Source: Campylobacterota bacterium (GTDB lineage Bacteria > Campylobacterota > Campylobacteria > Campylobacterales > Sulfurospirillaceae). Taken from it: a stretch of DNA of 10,151 bases. Location: contig RZYK01000061.1 of the NCBI GenBank assembly GCA_009930355.1, forward strand, positions 1 to 10,151, read 5' to 3'. The position numbers and the translations under genes are program-made. Positions 1 through 5,607 of this stretch are shown in pieces. The notes under the pieces were generated by a model, which was not told the DNA's origin, made no database searches, and was given only the letters and a program-made list of their open reading frames with translations. Positions within the stretch are counted from its first letter, which is position 1, and each line of letters starts with the position of its first letter.

Positions 1-204
1 TATTGCATCGCCCTCTTCCAACGTACCAAGCATCTTAAAAATAGCCGATGCGGCTTGTGGCTGAGAGTTACCAAGCCTCCAATCTTGATAGGTTCGCATG
101 GACACACCAAGTTTGTCTGCCATCTCACGCTGGGAAATCTTTTTACCCAAGAATTTTGACTCCACAGCATTATGAAGAAGATTGAAAATATCGTTTGTTT
201 TCAT
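1..204 (-). CDS. XRE/Cro-type helix-turn-helix regulator, N-terminal part (runs off left edge)
   Basis: The minus strand from ATG at 204-202 is open to the window edge and gives 68 residues beginning MKTNDIFNLL. Residues 22-48 contain ISQREMADKLGVSMRTYQDW, a typical Cro/C1-type helix-turn-helix: helix 2 is REMADKLG and the recognition helix is SMRTYQDWR, followed by G-N-S-Q-P. Such proteins are small DNA-binding regulators of their own or neighbouring genes. The C-terminal half is outside the window, so I cannot tell whether it is a stand-alone repressor or an antitoxin-like protein. The ATG lacks a clear Shine-Dalgarno sequence, but a TATAAT box lies about 30 nt upstream, which supports this start. 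The specific target is unknown. Confidence 0.8.
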   Translation of the reverse strand, partial: MKTNDIFNLLHNAVESKFLGKKISQREMADKLGVSMRTYQDWRLGNSQPQAASAIFKMLGTLEEGDAI

Positions 205-216
205 GCATACGATTTT

Positions 217-230
217 AACCAAGGCTGGTT
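217..230. promoter_or_regulatory. Small dyad AACCA-N4-TGGTT, candidate operator of the XRE gene
   Basis: Two perfect 5-bp inverted arms (217-221 and 226-230) are separated by AGGC, with further matching pairs at 214-215 and 232-233. The dyad sits between the TATAAT box at 233-238 and the XRE start codon at 204, around the expected transcription start. This is the usual place for an autorepressor operator. The symmetry is seen directly; the function is inferred. Confidence 0.35.
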
Positions 231-232
231 TA

Positions 233-238
233 ATTATA
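233..238 (-). promoter_or_regulatory. Probable -10 box (TATAAT) for the XRE gene
   Basis: The minus strand reads a perfect TATAAT here, about 29 bases before the ATG at 204. Housekeeping promoters in Campylobacterota commonly have a good -10 box and little or no -35 box, and no clear -35 is visible here either. The predicted transcription start is near 226, giving a leader of about 20 nt. Confidence 0.5.
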
Positions 239-335
239 CATAAATACGATTATTTTATAAGTTATTGTATCAAAAAAATAACAATTTACTACTCTTTTAT
301 GCAAATATTATTTTTTTTACTTAAAATACTGTTTA

Positions 336-359
336 TTTTATACGTTTTTCTGTATAAAA
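336..359. repeat. Perfect 8-bp inverted repeat TTTTATAC-N8-GTATAAAA in the intergenic gap
   Basis: The arms at 336-343 and 352-359 are exact reverse complements separated by an 8-nt spacer (GTTTTTCT). It lies in the AT-rich stretch between the rpsO terminator and the XRE promoter. No gene is visible in this stretch (205-487): the only long open frame is low-complexity and K/F/I-rich. The repeat could be a two-turn operator or a weak A/T hairpin. Its arms are pure A/T apart from one G/C pair each, so chance is possible. Confidence 0.4.
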
Positions 360-417
360 AAGAATATAAAAATTTAGGTAATAAAAAAATGCTCAACAAA
401 AGAAAATTTAAAAATAT

Positions 418-429
418 TTTACATGTAAA
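418..429. repeat. TTTACATGTAAA palindrome, copy 1 (intergenic)
   Basis: A perfect 12-bp palindrome, extended to 14 bp (TTTTACATGTAAAA, 417-430). It is the only intergenic copy of the six in this window and lies just downstream of the rpsO terminator hairpin. Confidence 0.8.
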
Positions 430-453
430 AAAGAAGAAAAAGGAAGGAGAAAA

Positions 454-474
454 AGAAGGAGAAAATCCCCTTCT
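454..474 (-). terminator. Rho-independent terminator of rpsO
   Basis: On the minus strand, 13 nt after the rpsO stop codon, arms AGAAGGGGA (474-466) and TCTCCTTCT (462-454) form a 9-bp stem with one G-U pair and a TTT loop. TTTT and a pyrimidine-rich stretch follow directly. The position, stem and U-run are those expected for an intrinsic terminator. The complement has no following U-run, so it should act on rpsO only. Confidence 0.7.
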
Positions 475-487
475 AAAAAAGCTCTAA

Positions 488-766
488 CTATTTTTTATTA
501 TCTCTAATAGAAAGCTCTTTAATAATTTTGCTGTACGTTGCAAAATCTTTACGTTTAAGATATGTCATCAATCGTTTACGTTGACCAACGAGTTTAAGAA
601 GTCCTAATCTTGATGAATGATCTTTTTTATTGATCTTAAGATGTTCTGTTAAATCTACAATTCTTTTAGAAAGAAGTGCAATTTGTACCTCTGGAGAACC
701 TGTATCTCCCTCTTTTCTGCCAAACTGACTAACAATTACTTGTTTTTCCGCCGAACCTAAAGCCAT
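488..766 (-). CDS. rpsO: 30S ribosomal protein S15
   Basis: The 92-residue product is full length (family members are about 89-90 residues). It carries the S15 hallmarks: DTGSPEVQIALL at 21-32, a LTEHLK segment, KDHSSRLGLLKLVGQRKRLMTYLK at about 48-71, and the C-terminal LSIR. S15 binds 16S rRNA in the central domain and helps start assembly of the small-subunit platform. The ATG start is well set by AGGAGG five bases upstream (772-777). The gene is monocistronic, with its own promoter at 817-845 and a terminator at 454-474, and diverges from rrf2. The rpsO-flhA neighbourhood is, as I recall, shared with Campylobacter and Helicobacter. In some bacteria S15 represses its own translation through a leader structure; I see no clear one here. 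Confidence 0.97.
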   Translation of the reverse strand: MALGSAEKQVIVSQFGRKEGDTGSPEVQIALLSKRIVDLTEHLKINKKDHSSRLGLLKLVGQRKRLMTYLKRKDFATYSKIIKELSIRDNKK

Positions 767-816
767 AATGACCTCCTGATTGGTATTAAATTTACTTTAA
801 AAAATTAAAGCTTGGA

Positions 817-845
817 ATTTTAGCGAAAAAAATTAAAATTGTCTA
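817..845 (-). promoter_or_regulatory. Probable sigma70-type promoter of rpsO
   Basis: On the minus strand TAGACA (845-840; 5 of 6 to TTGACA) and TAAAAT (822-817; 5 of 6 to TATAAT) are separated by 17 nt. Transcription would start near 810 and give a leader of about 44 nt containing the strong ribosome binding site. The surrounding DNA is very AT-rich, so the match is suggestive only. Confidence 0.45.
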
Positions 846-922
846 CATACTTTTTTTAATCGTAGAAATTTAGGAATTAAAGTAAAATATAACGTTTATT
901 TAGTACAATATTTATCTTATTT

Positions 923-928
923 TATAAT
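923..928 (+). promoter_or_regulatory. Probable -10 box (TATAAT) of the rrf2-flhA operon
   Basis: A perfect TATAAT lies 25 bases before the rrf2 ATG, with no recognisable -35 box, as is common in this phylum. Transcription would start near 935. AGGA at 943-946 is the ribosome binding site, 7 nt before the ATG. I see no sigma54 (GG-N10-GC) or sigma28-like element, so this flagellar export gene appears to be expressed from a housekeeping promoter. Confidence 0.5.
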
Positions 929-953
929 CTGATTTGATTTTTAGGAAAAACAA

Positions 954-1358
954 ATGCTCTTAACTAAAGCTAGTGAATATGCGCTTTTATCATTGATTAT
1001 CATTGCGCAAAAAAATGCACCACAAGATGTAGATACCCTTTCAACACAGCTTGGGCTTTCCAAAAGTTTTTTAGCTAAAATTCTTCAATCTCTTGCCAAA
1101 GAAGGAATTCTCTCCTCTTTTAAAGGAGCTCATGGTGGCTTCATGCTTACTAAAAAGCCTGAAGAAATCACTCTAAAGATGGTTGTTGAATGTGCTGAAA
1201 AAAAACAAACGATGGTTTTTGAATGCGCACCATCCACACAAAAGTGTCCAGGTGGTAAAGGAGATCACTGTCGTGTATGGCCAATTTTAAATAAACTGCA
1301 ATTAAAAATTGATATGTTTTTAGATACCATGACACTTAAAGATATTATCGAAAATTAA
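954..1358 (+). CDS. Rrf2 family transcriptional regulator with probable Fe-S cluster cysteines
   Basis: The 134-residue protein has the Rrf2 layout. An N-terminal winged helix starts MLLTKASEYALLSL, has a recognition helix around LSKSFLAKILQSLAKEGIL (34-53), and the wing SFKGAHGGFMLTK (55-67). A C-terminal dimerisation helix follows. Three cysteines, C91, C98 and C106 (C-X6-C-X7-C, with H105 beside the last), lie where IscR, NsrR and RirA hold their [2Fe-2S] or [4Fe-4S] cluster; the spacing is slightly wider than IscR's C-X5-C-X5-C. It is therefore probably a redox-, iron- or NO-sensing repressor in the cytoplasm. It is the first gene of the flhA operon: its TAA stop overlaps the flhA ribosome binding site. 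It may control its own operon or distant genes. The Rrf2 assignment is firm; the ligand is not known. Confidence 0.93.
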   Translation: MLLTKASEYALLSLIIIAQKNAPQDVDTLSTQLGLSKSFLAKILQSLAKEGILSSFKGAHGGFMLTKKPEEITLKMVVECAEKKQTMVFECAPSTQKCPGGKGDHCRVWPILNKLQLKIDMFLDTMTLKDIIEN

Positions 1359-1361
1359 GGG
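1357..1361 (+). promoter_or_regulatory. Ribosome binding site deciding the TTG start of flhA
   Basis: AAGGG lies six bases before TTG at 1368-1370 and overlaps the TAA stop of rrf2 (1356-1358). The TTG at 1364-1366 is out of frame. This fixes the flhA start at 1368 and suggests translation is coupled to rrf2. Confidence 0.6.
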
Positions 1362-1367
1362 CATTGA

Positions 1368-3560
1368 TTGGCAAAAAATCAAAATTCGCTTCTTGCTAGG
1401 GTTATTCCTTATTTAGAACCTTTAGTTAAAGCAAAAGATCTCACTGTTGTTGTTTTTATAGTCTCTATTTTAGCGATTATCATTGTTCCACTGCCTAGTG
1501 CCATGCTTGATTTTTTTCTGGTTATTTCGCTTTCTGTTTCTGTACTTATTATTTTAATTTCTTTGTACATTCCTAAACCAACCGATTTAACAACCTTTCC
1601 AACACTGATTTTAATTATTACACTTTTTAGGCTCTCTTTAAATATTTCTACCACCAGAATGATTTTAACCAATGGGCACCAGGGTCCTGATGCGGTCAGT
1701 GAAATTATTTCAAGTTTTGGACAATTTGTTGTGGGTGGTAACTATGTTATTGGTATTGTGGTCTTTTCTATTCTTGTTTTAATTAATTTTATGGTTATCA
1801 CCAAAGGTTCTACAAGGGTTGCGGAAGTAGCGGCACGTTTTACATTAGATGCCATGCCTGGAAAGCAAATGGCCATTGATGCGGATTTAAATGCAGGACT
1901 TATTGATGAAAAAACTGCACGAAAAAGGCGTGAAGACATTATTCAAGAAGCAAACTTTTACGGAGCCATGGATGGTTCGAGTAAATTTGTTAAAGGAGAC
2001 GCTGTTGCGGGTATTATTATTACTATTATTAACATCATTGGTGGCTTTCTTATCGGTGCATTTCAGCACAATTTAGATTTGGGAGTAAGTGCGCAAACCT
2101 ATACTATTTTGACCATTGGTGATGGTCTTGTTTCACAGCTTCCAGCACTCATTAGTTCAACAGCGACAGGTATTATCATCACCCGTGCAAACAAAGCGGA
2201 TGATCAAAGTTTTACCGATGGTGCCGTTGATCAACTTTTTGGAGAATACAAAACCCTCTTAATTGTAGGATTTATTTTAGTCATGTTTGCACTCGTACCA
2301 GGTTTACCAACACTCTCTTTAGGCTTTGTAGGATTGCTCTTTTTAGGCTTAGGATATCTTGGCAAACAAACGGCTGAAGGGCATTTTTCATTTCAGAAAT
2401 TTTTCTCACAAACACCTGCTGCTATGCAAAAAGCAAAACAAGAAGCAGATACGAAAGCACAAAGTGCACAAGCACAAAAGAAGAGCCCTGAAGAGCTACG
2501 TAAGGAAGAAGAAACAACCCTTAATGATATTTTAAAGCTCGAAATTTTAGAACTCGATTTAGGCTACCAGCTCATCAAACTTGCTGACCCAGCACAAGGG
2601 GGCGATTTACTCGATCGTGTGAAAAGTATGCGGCGTAAGATTGCCTCTGATTTTGGCTACTTGATTCCGCAAGTTCGGATTCGTGACAATTTGCATTTGA
2701 GTCCTAATCATTATCAGCTCTTACTTAAAGGAATTGAGATTGGCAGTGGTGAAATTTACCCTGATAAATTTATGGCGATGGACAGTGGACTTACCATTGA
2801 TAAAGTACAAGGCATTCCAACCAAAGAGCCTGCATTTGGGCTGGATGCGATTTGGATTGAATCCAGTGCCAAAGAAGATGCTATTATTAAAGGCTACACA
2901 ACCGTAGACCCTGCCACAGTTATTTCAACCCATTTAAGTGAACTGATTAAGCAGTATGCCGAAGAACTTCTCACCCGCCAAGAAGTCCAAAGCCTTGTGG
3001 ATAAACTCCAAAAAGATTATCCTGTCGTGGTTACAGATTGTCTTAAAGTTGCCAATATTGGCTTAATTCAAAAAGTGCTTAAAGCGCTTTTACATGAAAA
3101 AATACCCATTAAAGACCTTTTAACCATTGTAGAAACTATTAGCGATGTGGCAGAAGTCACTAAAAACGTGACTATAATTGTAGAACAAGTTCGTGCAAAA
3201 CTCTCTCGGGTTATTACAAAACAATACAAAGATGAAAATGGCATTTTAAAACTTTTAACCTTTAACGCTGCAACAGAGCAAAAACTCTTAGATTCATTAA
3301 GAGAACGTGATGGTATACGGGATTTAATTTTAAATATTGGACAAATCAATACACTGGTTAAAGCATGCAGTGATGAAGCAACAAAGCTCTTACATAAAGG
3401 CATTGCTCCTGTAGTTATTATTGTTGATCCACTGCTACGTAAGTCGCTCTCCGATATCTTTGAAAAATTTGGTCTTGATATTGTGGTGCTTTCTCACGCA
3501 GAAATTGATTCAAGCTCAAAATTTGAAGTGATGGGCTCCATCGAAATCGACAAACTCTAA
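1368..3560 (+). CDS. flhA: Flagellar type III export gate protein FlhA
   Basis: The 730-residue product has the normal family length. Residues about 25-335 hold roughly eight membrane segments. They include the motif FRLSLNISTTRMIL (87-100) and the FHIPEP signature RVAEVAARFTLDAMPGKQMA from 150, followed by IDAD. D202 in MDGSSKFVKGD probably matches the proton-pathway aspartate D208 of Salmonella FlhA. A charged K/A/Q-rich linker (about 343-385) leads to the cytosolic ring domain (about 385-730), with conserved stretches MRRKIASDFG (421-430) and GYTTVDPATVISTHLSELI (509-527). FlhA forms the nonameric export gate ring in the inner membrane, where it docks chaperone-substrate complexes and uses the proton motive force. 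A virulence type III homologue is less likely: the neighbours match the flagellar flhA locus. The start is TTG. No frameshift is seen. Confidence 0.97.
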   Translation: MAKNQNSLLARVIPYLEPLVKAKDLTVVVFIVSILAIIIVPLPSAMLDFFLVISLSVSVLIILISLYIPKPTDLTTFPTLILIITLFRLSLNISTTRMILTNGHQGPDAVSEIISSFGQFVVGGNYVIGIVVFSILVLINFMVITKGSTRVAEVAARFTLDAMPGKQMAIDADLNAGLIDEKTARKRREDIIQEANFYGAMDGSSKFVKGDAVAGIIITIINIIGGFLIGAFQHNLDLGVSAQTYTILTIGDGLVSQLPALISSTATGIIITRANKADDQSFTDGAVDQLFGEYKTLLIVGFILVMFALVPGLPTLSLGFVGLLFLGLGYLGKQTAEGHFSFQKFFSQTPAAMQKAKQEADTKAQSAQAQKKSPEELRKEEETTLNDILKLEILELDLGYQLIKLADPAQGGDLLDRVKSMRRKIASDFGYLIPQVRIRDNLHLSPNHYQLLLKGIEIGSGEIYPDKFMAMDSGLTIDKVQGIPTKEPAFGLDAIWIESSAKEDAIIKGYTTVDPATVISTHLSELIKQYAEELLTRQEVQSLVDKLQKDYPVVVTDCLKVANIGLIQKVLKALLHEKIPIKDLLTIVETISDVAEVTKNVTIIVEQVRAKLSRVITKQYKDENGILKLLTFNAATEQKLLDSLRERDGIRDLILNIGQINTLVKACSDEATKLLHKGIAPVVIIVDPLLRKSLSDIFEKFGLDIVVLSHAEIDSSSKFEVMGSIEIDKL

Positions 3561-3588
3561 CGTATTAAATTATGCATTAAGGAATTTC

Positions 3589-4614
3589 ATGAACTACAAA
3601 ATACACCACCTCTCACATACCGACTTAGATGGCTATGGCTGTCAGATGGTGAGTGCCCATTTTTTTGATTCGATTAGTTTTTACAACTCCAACTATGGTA
3701 AAGAAATTAACGAATGTTTCAATCAAATCTTAGCCGATATTCAAACATCAACTTTAGAAAAACACGTGATTTTAATTACGGATTTAAATTTAACGATGGA
3801 GCAAGCCACAGAATTTCAAGCTAAAGTCAATATCTGTGATAAAGAGATTATGTTGCTTGTCTTAGACCATCACAAAACAGGTGAAGAGTGTGCCAATACG
3901 TATGAATGGTACTTTTTAGATTCAAGTCGTTGTGCCACGAAAATTACCTATGACTTTTTCAGTGCCCTCTATGGTGAGAATGAGGCACTTGCACACTTTG
4001 TTAATGTGGTTAATGCTGTAGATATCTGGCTTGAAAAGGATCCTCACTTTGAGTTAGGAAAAGTCTGTATGGGACTGGTCAGTGGGGCTAAAGAAGTCAA
4101 TAAAATCATGTTTCCTCGTGAAAATACAGCCTATATTTTTTCACTTCTCTCTCAAGCACAAAACTTTTTTACATGTAAAGATGCACACATTGCTTTAGAC
4201 GATGCCATTCATGGGATTAAAAAAACGTATTTTAAAAACACAAATAATAATACACTCAGTAATCTTATCTCGACCTACAACGTTATGTTACTGACACGTA
4301 ACAAAGAGAGAATGCAAATTAACTATAAAGAGTATAAAGGTATTCTTACATACAACATTGGTAATGTTTCTGTTATTGGCAACGATTTTTTAAGTGCCAA
4401 TCCCGATTTTGATTTTTTTATGGATGTCACCTCTAAAAAGACGATTAGTTTACGATCTAATGGCAAAGTTGATGTTAGTAAAATAGCCGCTCAGATTGCC
4501 AACGGTGGAGGACACCACAACGCTAGTGGGGGTCTTCTCAGCAACTTCAAAGACGCTTTTATTTATGATAGCATCAAATCTCAAGTGATGACCATCATCG
4601 CTAACAAAGGATAA
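3589..4614 (+). CDS. DHH family phosphoesterase, NrnB-like (probable oligoribonuclease)
   Basis: The 341-residue protein has the full set of DHH superfamily metal-binding motifs: HTDLDG at 10-15 (H10, D12, D14), ITDLN at 63-67 (D65), LDHHKTG at 92-98 (D93-H94-H95), AVDIW at 143-147 (D145), and the C-terminal DHHA1 motif NGGGHHNASGG at 305-315. The opening HTDLDGYGC and the ITDL segment resemble Bacillus NrnB more than NrnA or RecJ. Known members are Mn2+-dependent and degrade short RNA oligomers (nanoRNAs), some also pAp. In bacteria without Orn, as I believe is common in this phylum, such enzymes finish RNA decay and may cleave pGpG. The start has TAAGGA five bases upstream. It follows flhA by 28 nt and is followed after 3 nt by a small acidic protein. 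I recall a DHH protein beside flhA in H. pylori too. Exact substrate unproven. Confidence 0.85.
   Translation: MNYKIHHLSHTDLDGYGCQMVSAHFFDSISFYNSNYGKEINECFNQILADIQTSTLEKHVILITDLNLTMEQATEFQAKVNICDKEIMLLVLDHHKTGEECANTYEWYFLDSSRCATKITYDFFSALYGENEALAHFVNVVNAVDIWLEKDPHFELGKVCMGLVSGAKEVNKIMFPRENTAYIFSLLSQAQNFFTCKDAHIALDDAIHGIKKTYFKNTNNNTLSNLISTYNVMLLTRNKERMQINYKEYKGILTYNIGNVSVIGNDFLSANPDFDFFMDVTSKKTISLRSNGKVDVSKIAAQIANGGGHHNASGGLLSNFKDAFIYDSIKSQVMTIIANKG
4168..4179. repeat. TTTACATGTAAA palindrome, copy 2 (inside the DHH gene)
   Basis: A perfect 12-bp palindrome preceded by more T. It is read in frame as F-T-C-K at residues 194-197 of the DHH protein, in a region outside the metal-binding motifs. 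Confidence 0.8.
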
Positions 4615-4617
4615 ATA

Positions 4618-4884
4618 ATGGATACAAAACAACTTGAAAAAGAACTTCAAAACGCTAAAGATGAAATTGAAGAAATGGCGATGCAACTCGCAGACATGCT
4701 AGGTGCTGCACTTTATTTTGCGGGCGTAAAACAAGAAGATTTACCTAAAGCGATTGATGTGTATGTGAATAGTTTAGATGAAGTCTTTGAAGATGAGGAC
4801 GAAGAGAGTGAAATGGGCTTTGAAGAGGTTATTGAAGTGATTAATTTCATGAAAACTAAACACCCAAAACTCTTCCAAAAATAA
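4618..4884 (+). CDS. Small acidic coiled-coil protein, function unknown
   Basis: The 88-residue product is not one I recognise. Residues 6-28 show an a/d heptad pattern (L6, L10, A13, I17, M20, L24, M27), so an N-terminal amphipathic helix or coiled coil is likely. Residues 54-70 are a strongly acidic run (mostly D/E), followed by a helical C-terminal end rich in lysine. There is no signal peptide or membrane segment, so it should be cytosolic. AAAGGA (4606-4611) lies six bases before the ATG and inside the end of the DHH gene, and only 3 nt separate the two genes, so they are almost certainly co-transcribed and perhaps functionally linked. The terminator at 4893-4915 follows directly. It is real by context (RBS, spacing, codon use); its function is open. 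Confidence 0.8.
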   Translation: MDTKQLEKELQNAKDEIEEMAMQLADMLGAALYFAGVKQEDLPKAIDVYVNSLDEVFEDEDEESEMGFEEVIEVINFMKTKHPKLFQK

Positions 4885-4892
4885 CGTTTCAA

Positions 4893-4915
4893 GAAAAAGG
4901 GGTTACCCCTTTTTC
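4893..4915. terminator. Bidirectional terminator between the convergent flhA and ligA-cmoA operons
   Basis: Arms GAAAAAGGGG (4893-4902) and CCCCTTTTTC (4906-4915) pair perfectly over 10 bp around a TTA loop. On either strand the G-C part of the stem is followed by a run of five U, and A-tracts precede it, so it should stop transcription from both sides. On the minus strand the loop is the TAA stop codon of cmoA and one arm encodes its last three residues (K-K-G). Confidence 0.85.
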
Positions 4916-5607
4916 GCTATAAATGTCGCAAAATTCCCCCACTTAAAAACAGTTTCAATCGTTGTAAAACCGACACTTCTAAGCAGGGCTTTGTTCTCTT
5001 CTTCGGTGTAAGGAATCAACACGTTCTCTAGGGCTTCTCTTTTTTGCGCAATCTCAAAATCACTATACCCTTGTGTGCGTTTAAAGGCATAATATAAATC
5101 AATCATCTCTTTATTGAGTACCTTATCGTCAAAAACAATTTTCTCACTAAAAATAAAGAGTCCATTAGGATTAAGTGCATCGTAAATTTTACGCACAAAA
5201 TCACCTCGTTGCAGAGGACGAATAAATTGAAGCATATAATTAGCAATAATCACATCTTGATACGCTAAATCAACCTGCGTAATGTCTGCTTTTTCAAGCT
5301 CTATTTTTGCCCCATACGCGTGTATCTTTTGAGCAGCTATACGTAACATCGCCTCGGCATTGTCAATCCCTAAAAGATGGTAACTTTTATTCATTTTATA
5401 CAGAGCTAAAAGCGTATTAGCCGTAGAACAGCCTAAATCAACCACGTGCGCATGCTCTTTTACATGTAAACAAATTATTTTACATGTAAGGTCTAACACC
5501 TCTTTATAAAAAGGAATGGAACGCTCTAGCATATCATCAAAAACAATGGCAACATCTTCATCAAATTCAAACTGTTTGCTAATAGGTTTGGTAAATACTT
5601 TATCCAT
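4903..5607 (-). CDS. cmoA: Carboxy-S-adenosyl-L-methionine synthase CmoA
   Basis: CmoA makes carboxy-SAM from SAM and prephenate; CmoB then uses it to modify uridine 34 of several tRNAs to cmo5U. With ATG at 5607 the protein has 234 residues, near the usual 240-250. It is a class I methyltransferase fold: an N-terminal FDEDVAIVFDDMLERSIPFY segment typical of CmoA, motif I VVDLGCS (55-61), acidic GID (80-82), NYMLQFI (123-129), SEK, and the CmoA-type RTQGYSDFEIAQKREALE from about 177. A GTG eight codons upstream would lengthen it, but the ATG product lines up with E. coli CmoA; neither has a good Shine-Dalgarno sequence. The ATG start overlaps ribF by 8 nt. It is the last gene of the operon. 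Two TTTACATGTAA palindromes lie inside, 20 bp apart, encoding the linker before motif I. No cmoB is visible in the window. Confidence 0.9.
   Translation of the reverse strand: MDKVFTKPISKQFEFDEDVAIVFDDMLERSIPFYKEVLDLTCKIICLHVKEHAHVVDLGCSTANTLLALYKMNKSYHLLGIDNAEAMLRIAAQKIHAYGAKIELEKADITQVDLAYQDVIIANYMLQFIRPLQRGDFVRKIYDALNPNGLFIFSEKIVFDDKVLNKEMIDLYYAFKRTQGYSDFEIAQKREALENVLIPYTEEENKALLRSVGFTTIETVFKWGNFATFIAKKG
5459..5470. repeat. TTTACATGTAAA palindrome, copy 3 (inside cmoA)
   Basis: A perfect 12-bp palindrome. In cmoA it is read as L-H-V-K just before the Rossmann motif I (VVDLGCS). Its centre is 20 bp from that of copy 4. Confidence 0.8.
5479..5489. repeat. TTTACATGTAA palindrome, copy 4 (inside cmoA)
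   Basis: The 10-bp palindrome TTACATGTAA plus a 5' T. In cmoA it is read in a different frame from copy 3, as T-C-K, so the DNA word rather than the peptide is what is shared. Confidence 0.75.

Noticed and set aside
311..318. Homopolymer T8 tract as a phase-variation switch
   Set aside because: Campylobacterota do use long homopolymers for phase variation, mostly G/C tracts, but this is a short T-run in noncoding AT-rich DNA and no gene is broken by it.
431..461. Purine-rich tract on the plus strand as a separate regulatory element or ribosome binding site
   Set aside because: Read on the minus strand it is the pyrimidine-rich tail of the rpsO terminator, which explains it; no open frame follows on the plus strand.
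182..487. A 101-codon open frame on the plus strand covering the gap between the XRE gene and rpsO
   Set aside because: It is rich in F, I, K, L and Y as expected from AT-rich noncoding DNA, has no ribosome binding site, crosses the XRE promoter and start, and runs through the rpsO terminator hairpin.
3068..3403. A 111-codon minus-strand open frame inside flhA (also 1409-1672 and 1742-1939)
   Set aside because: FlhA is intact and conserved through these regions, and the antisense frames show no Shine-Dalgarno sequence or known motif.
5459..5489. The closely spaced palindrome pair in cmoA as the start of a CRISPR or tandem array
   Set aside because: Only two units, with an 8-bp gap between them, inside an intact conserved gene, and other copies scattered kilobases away.
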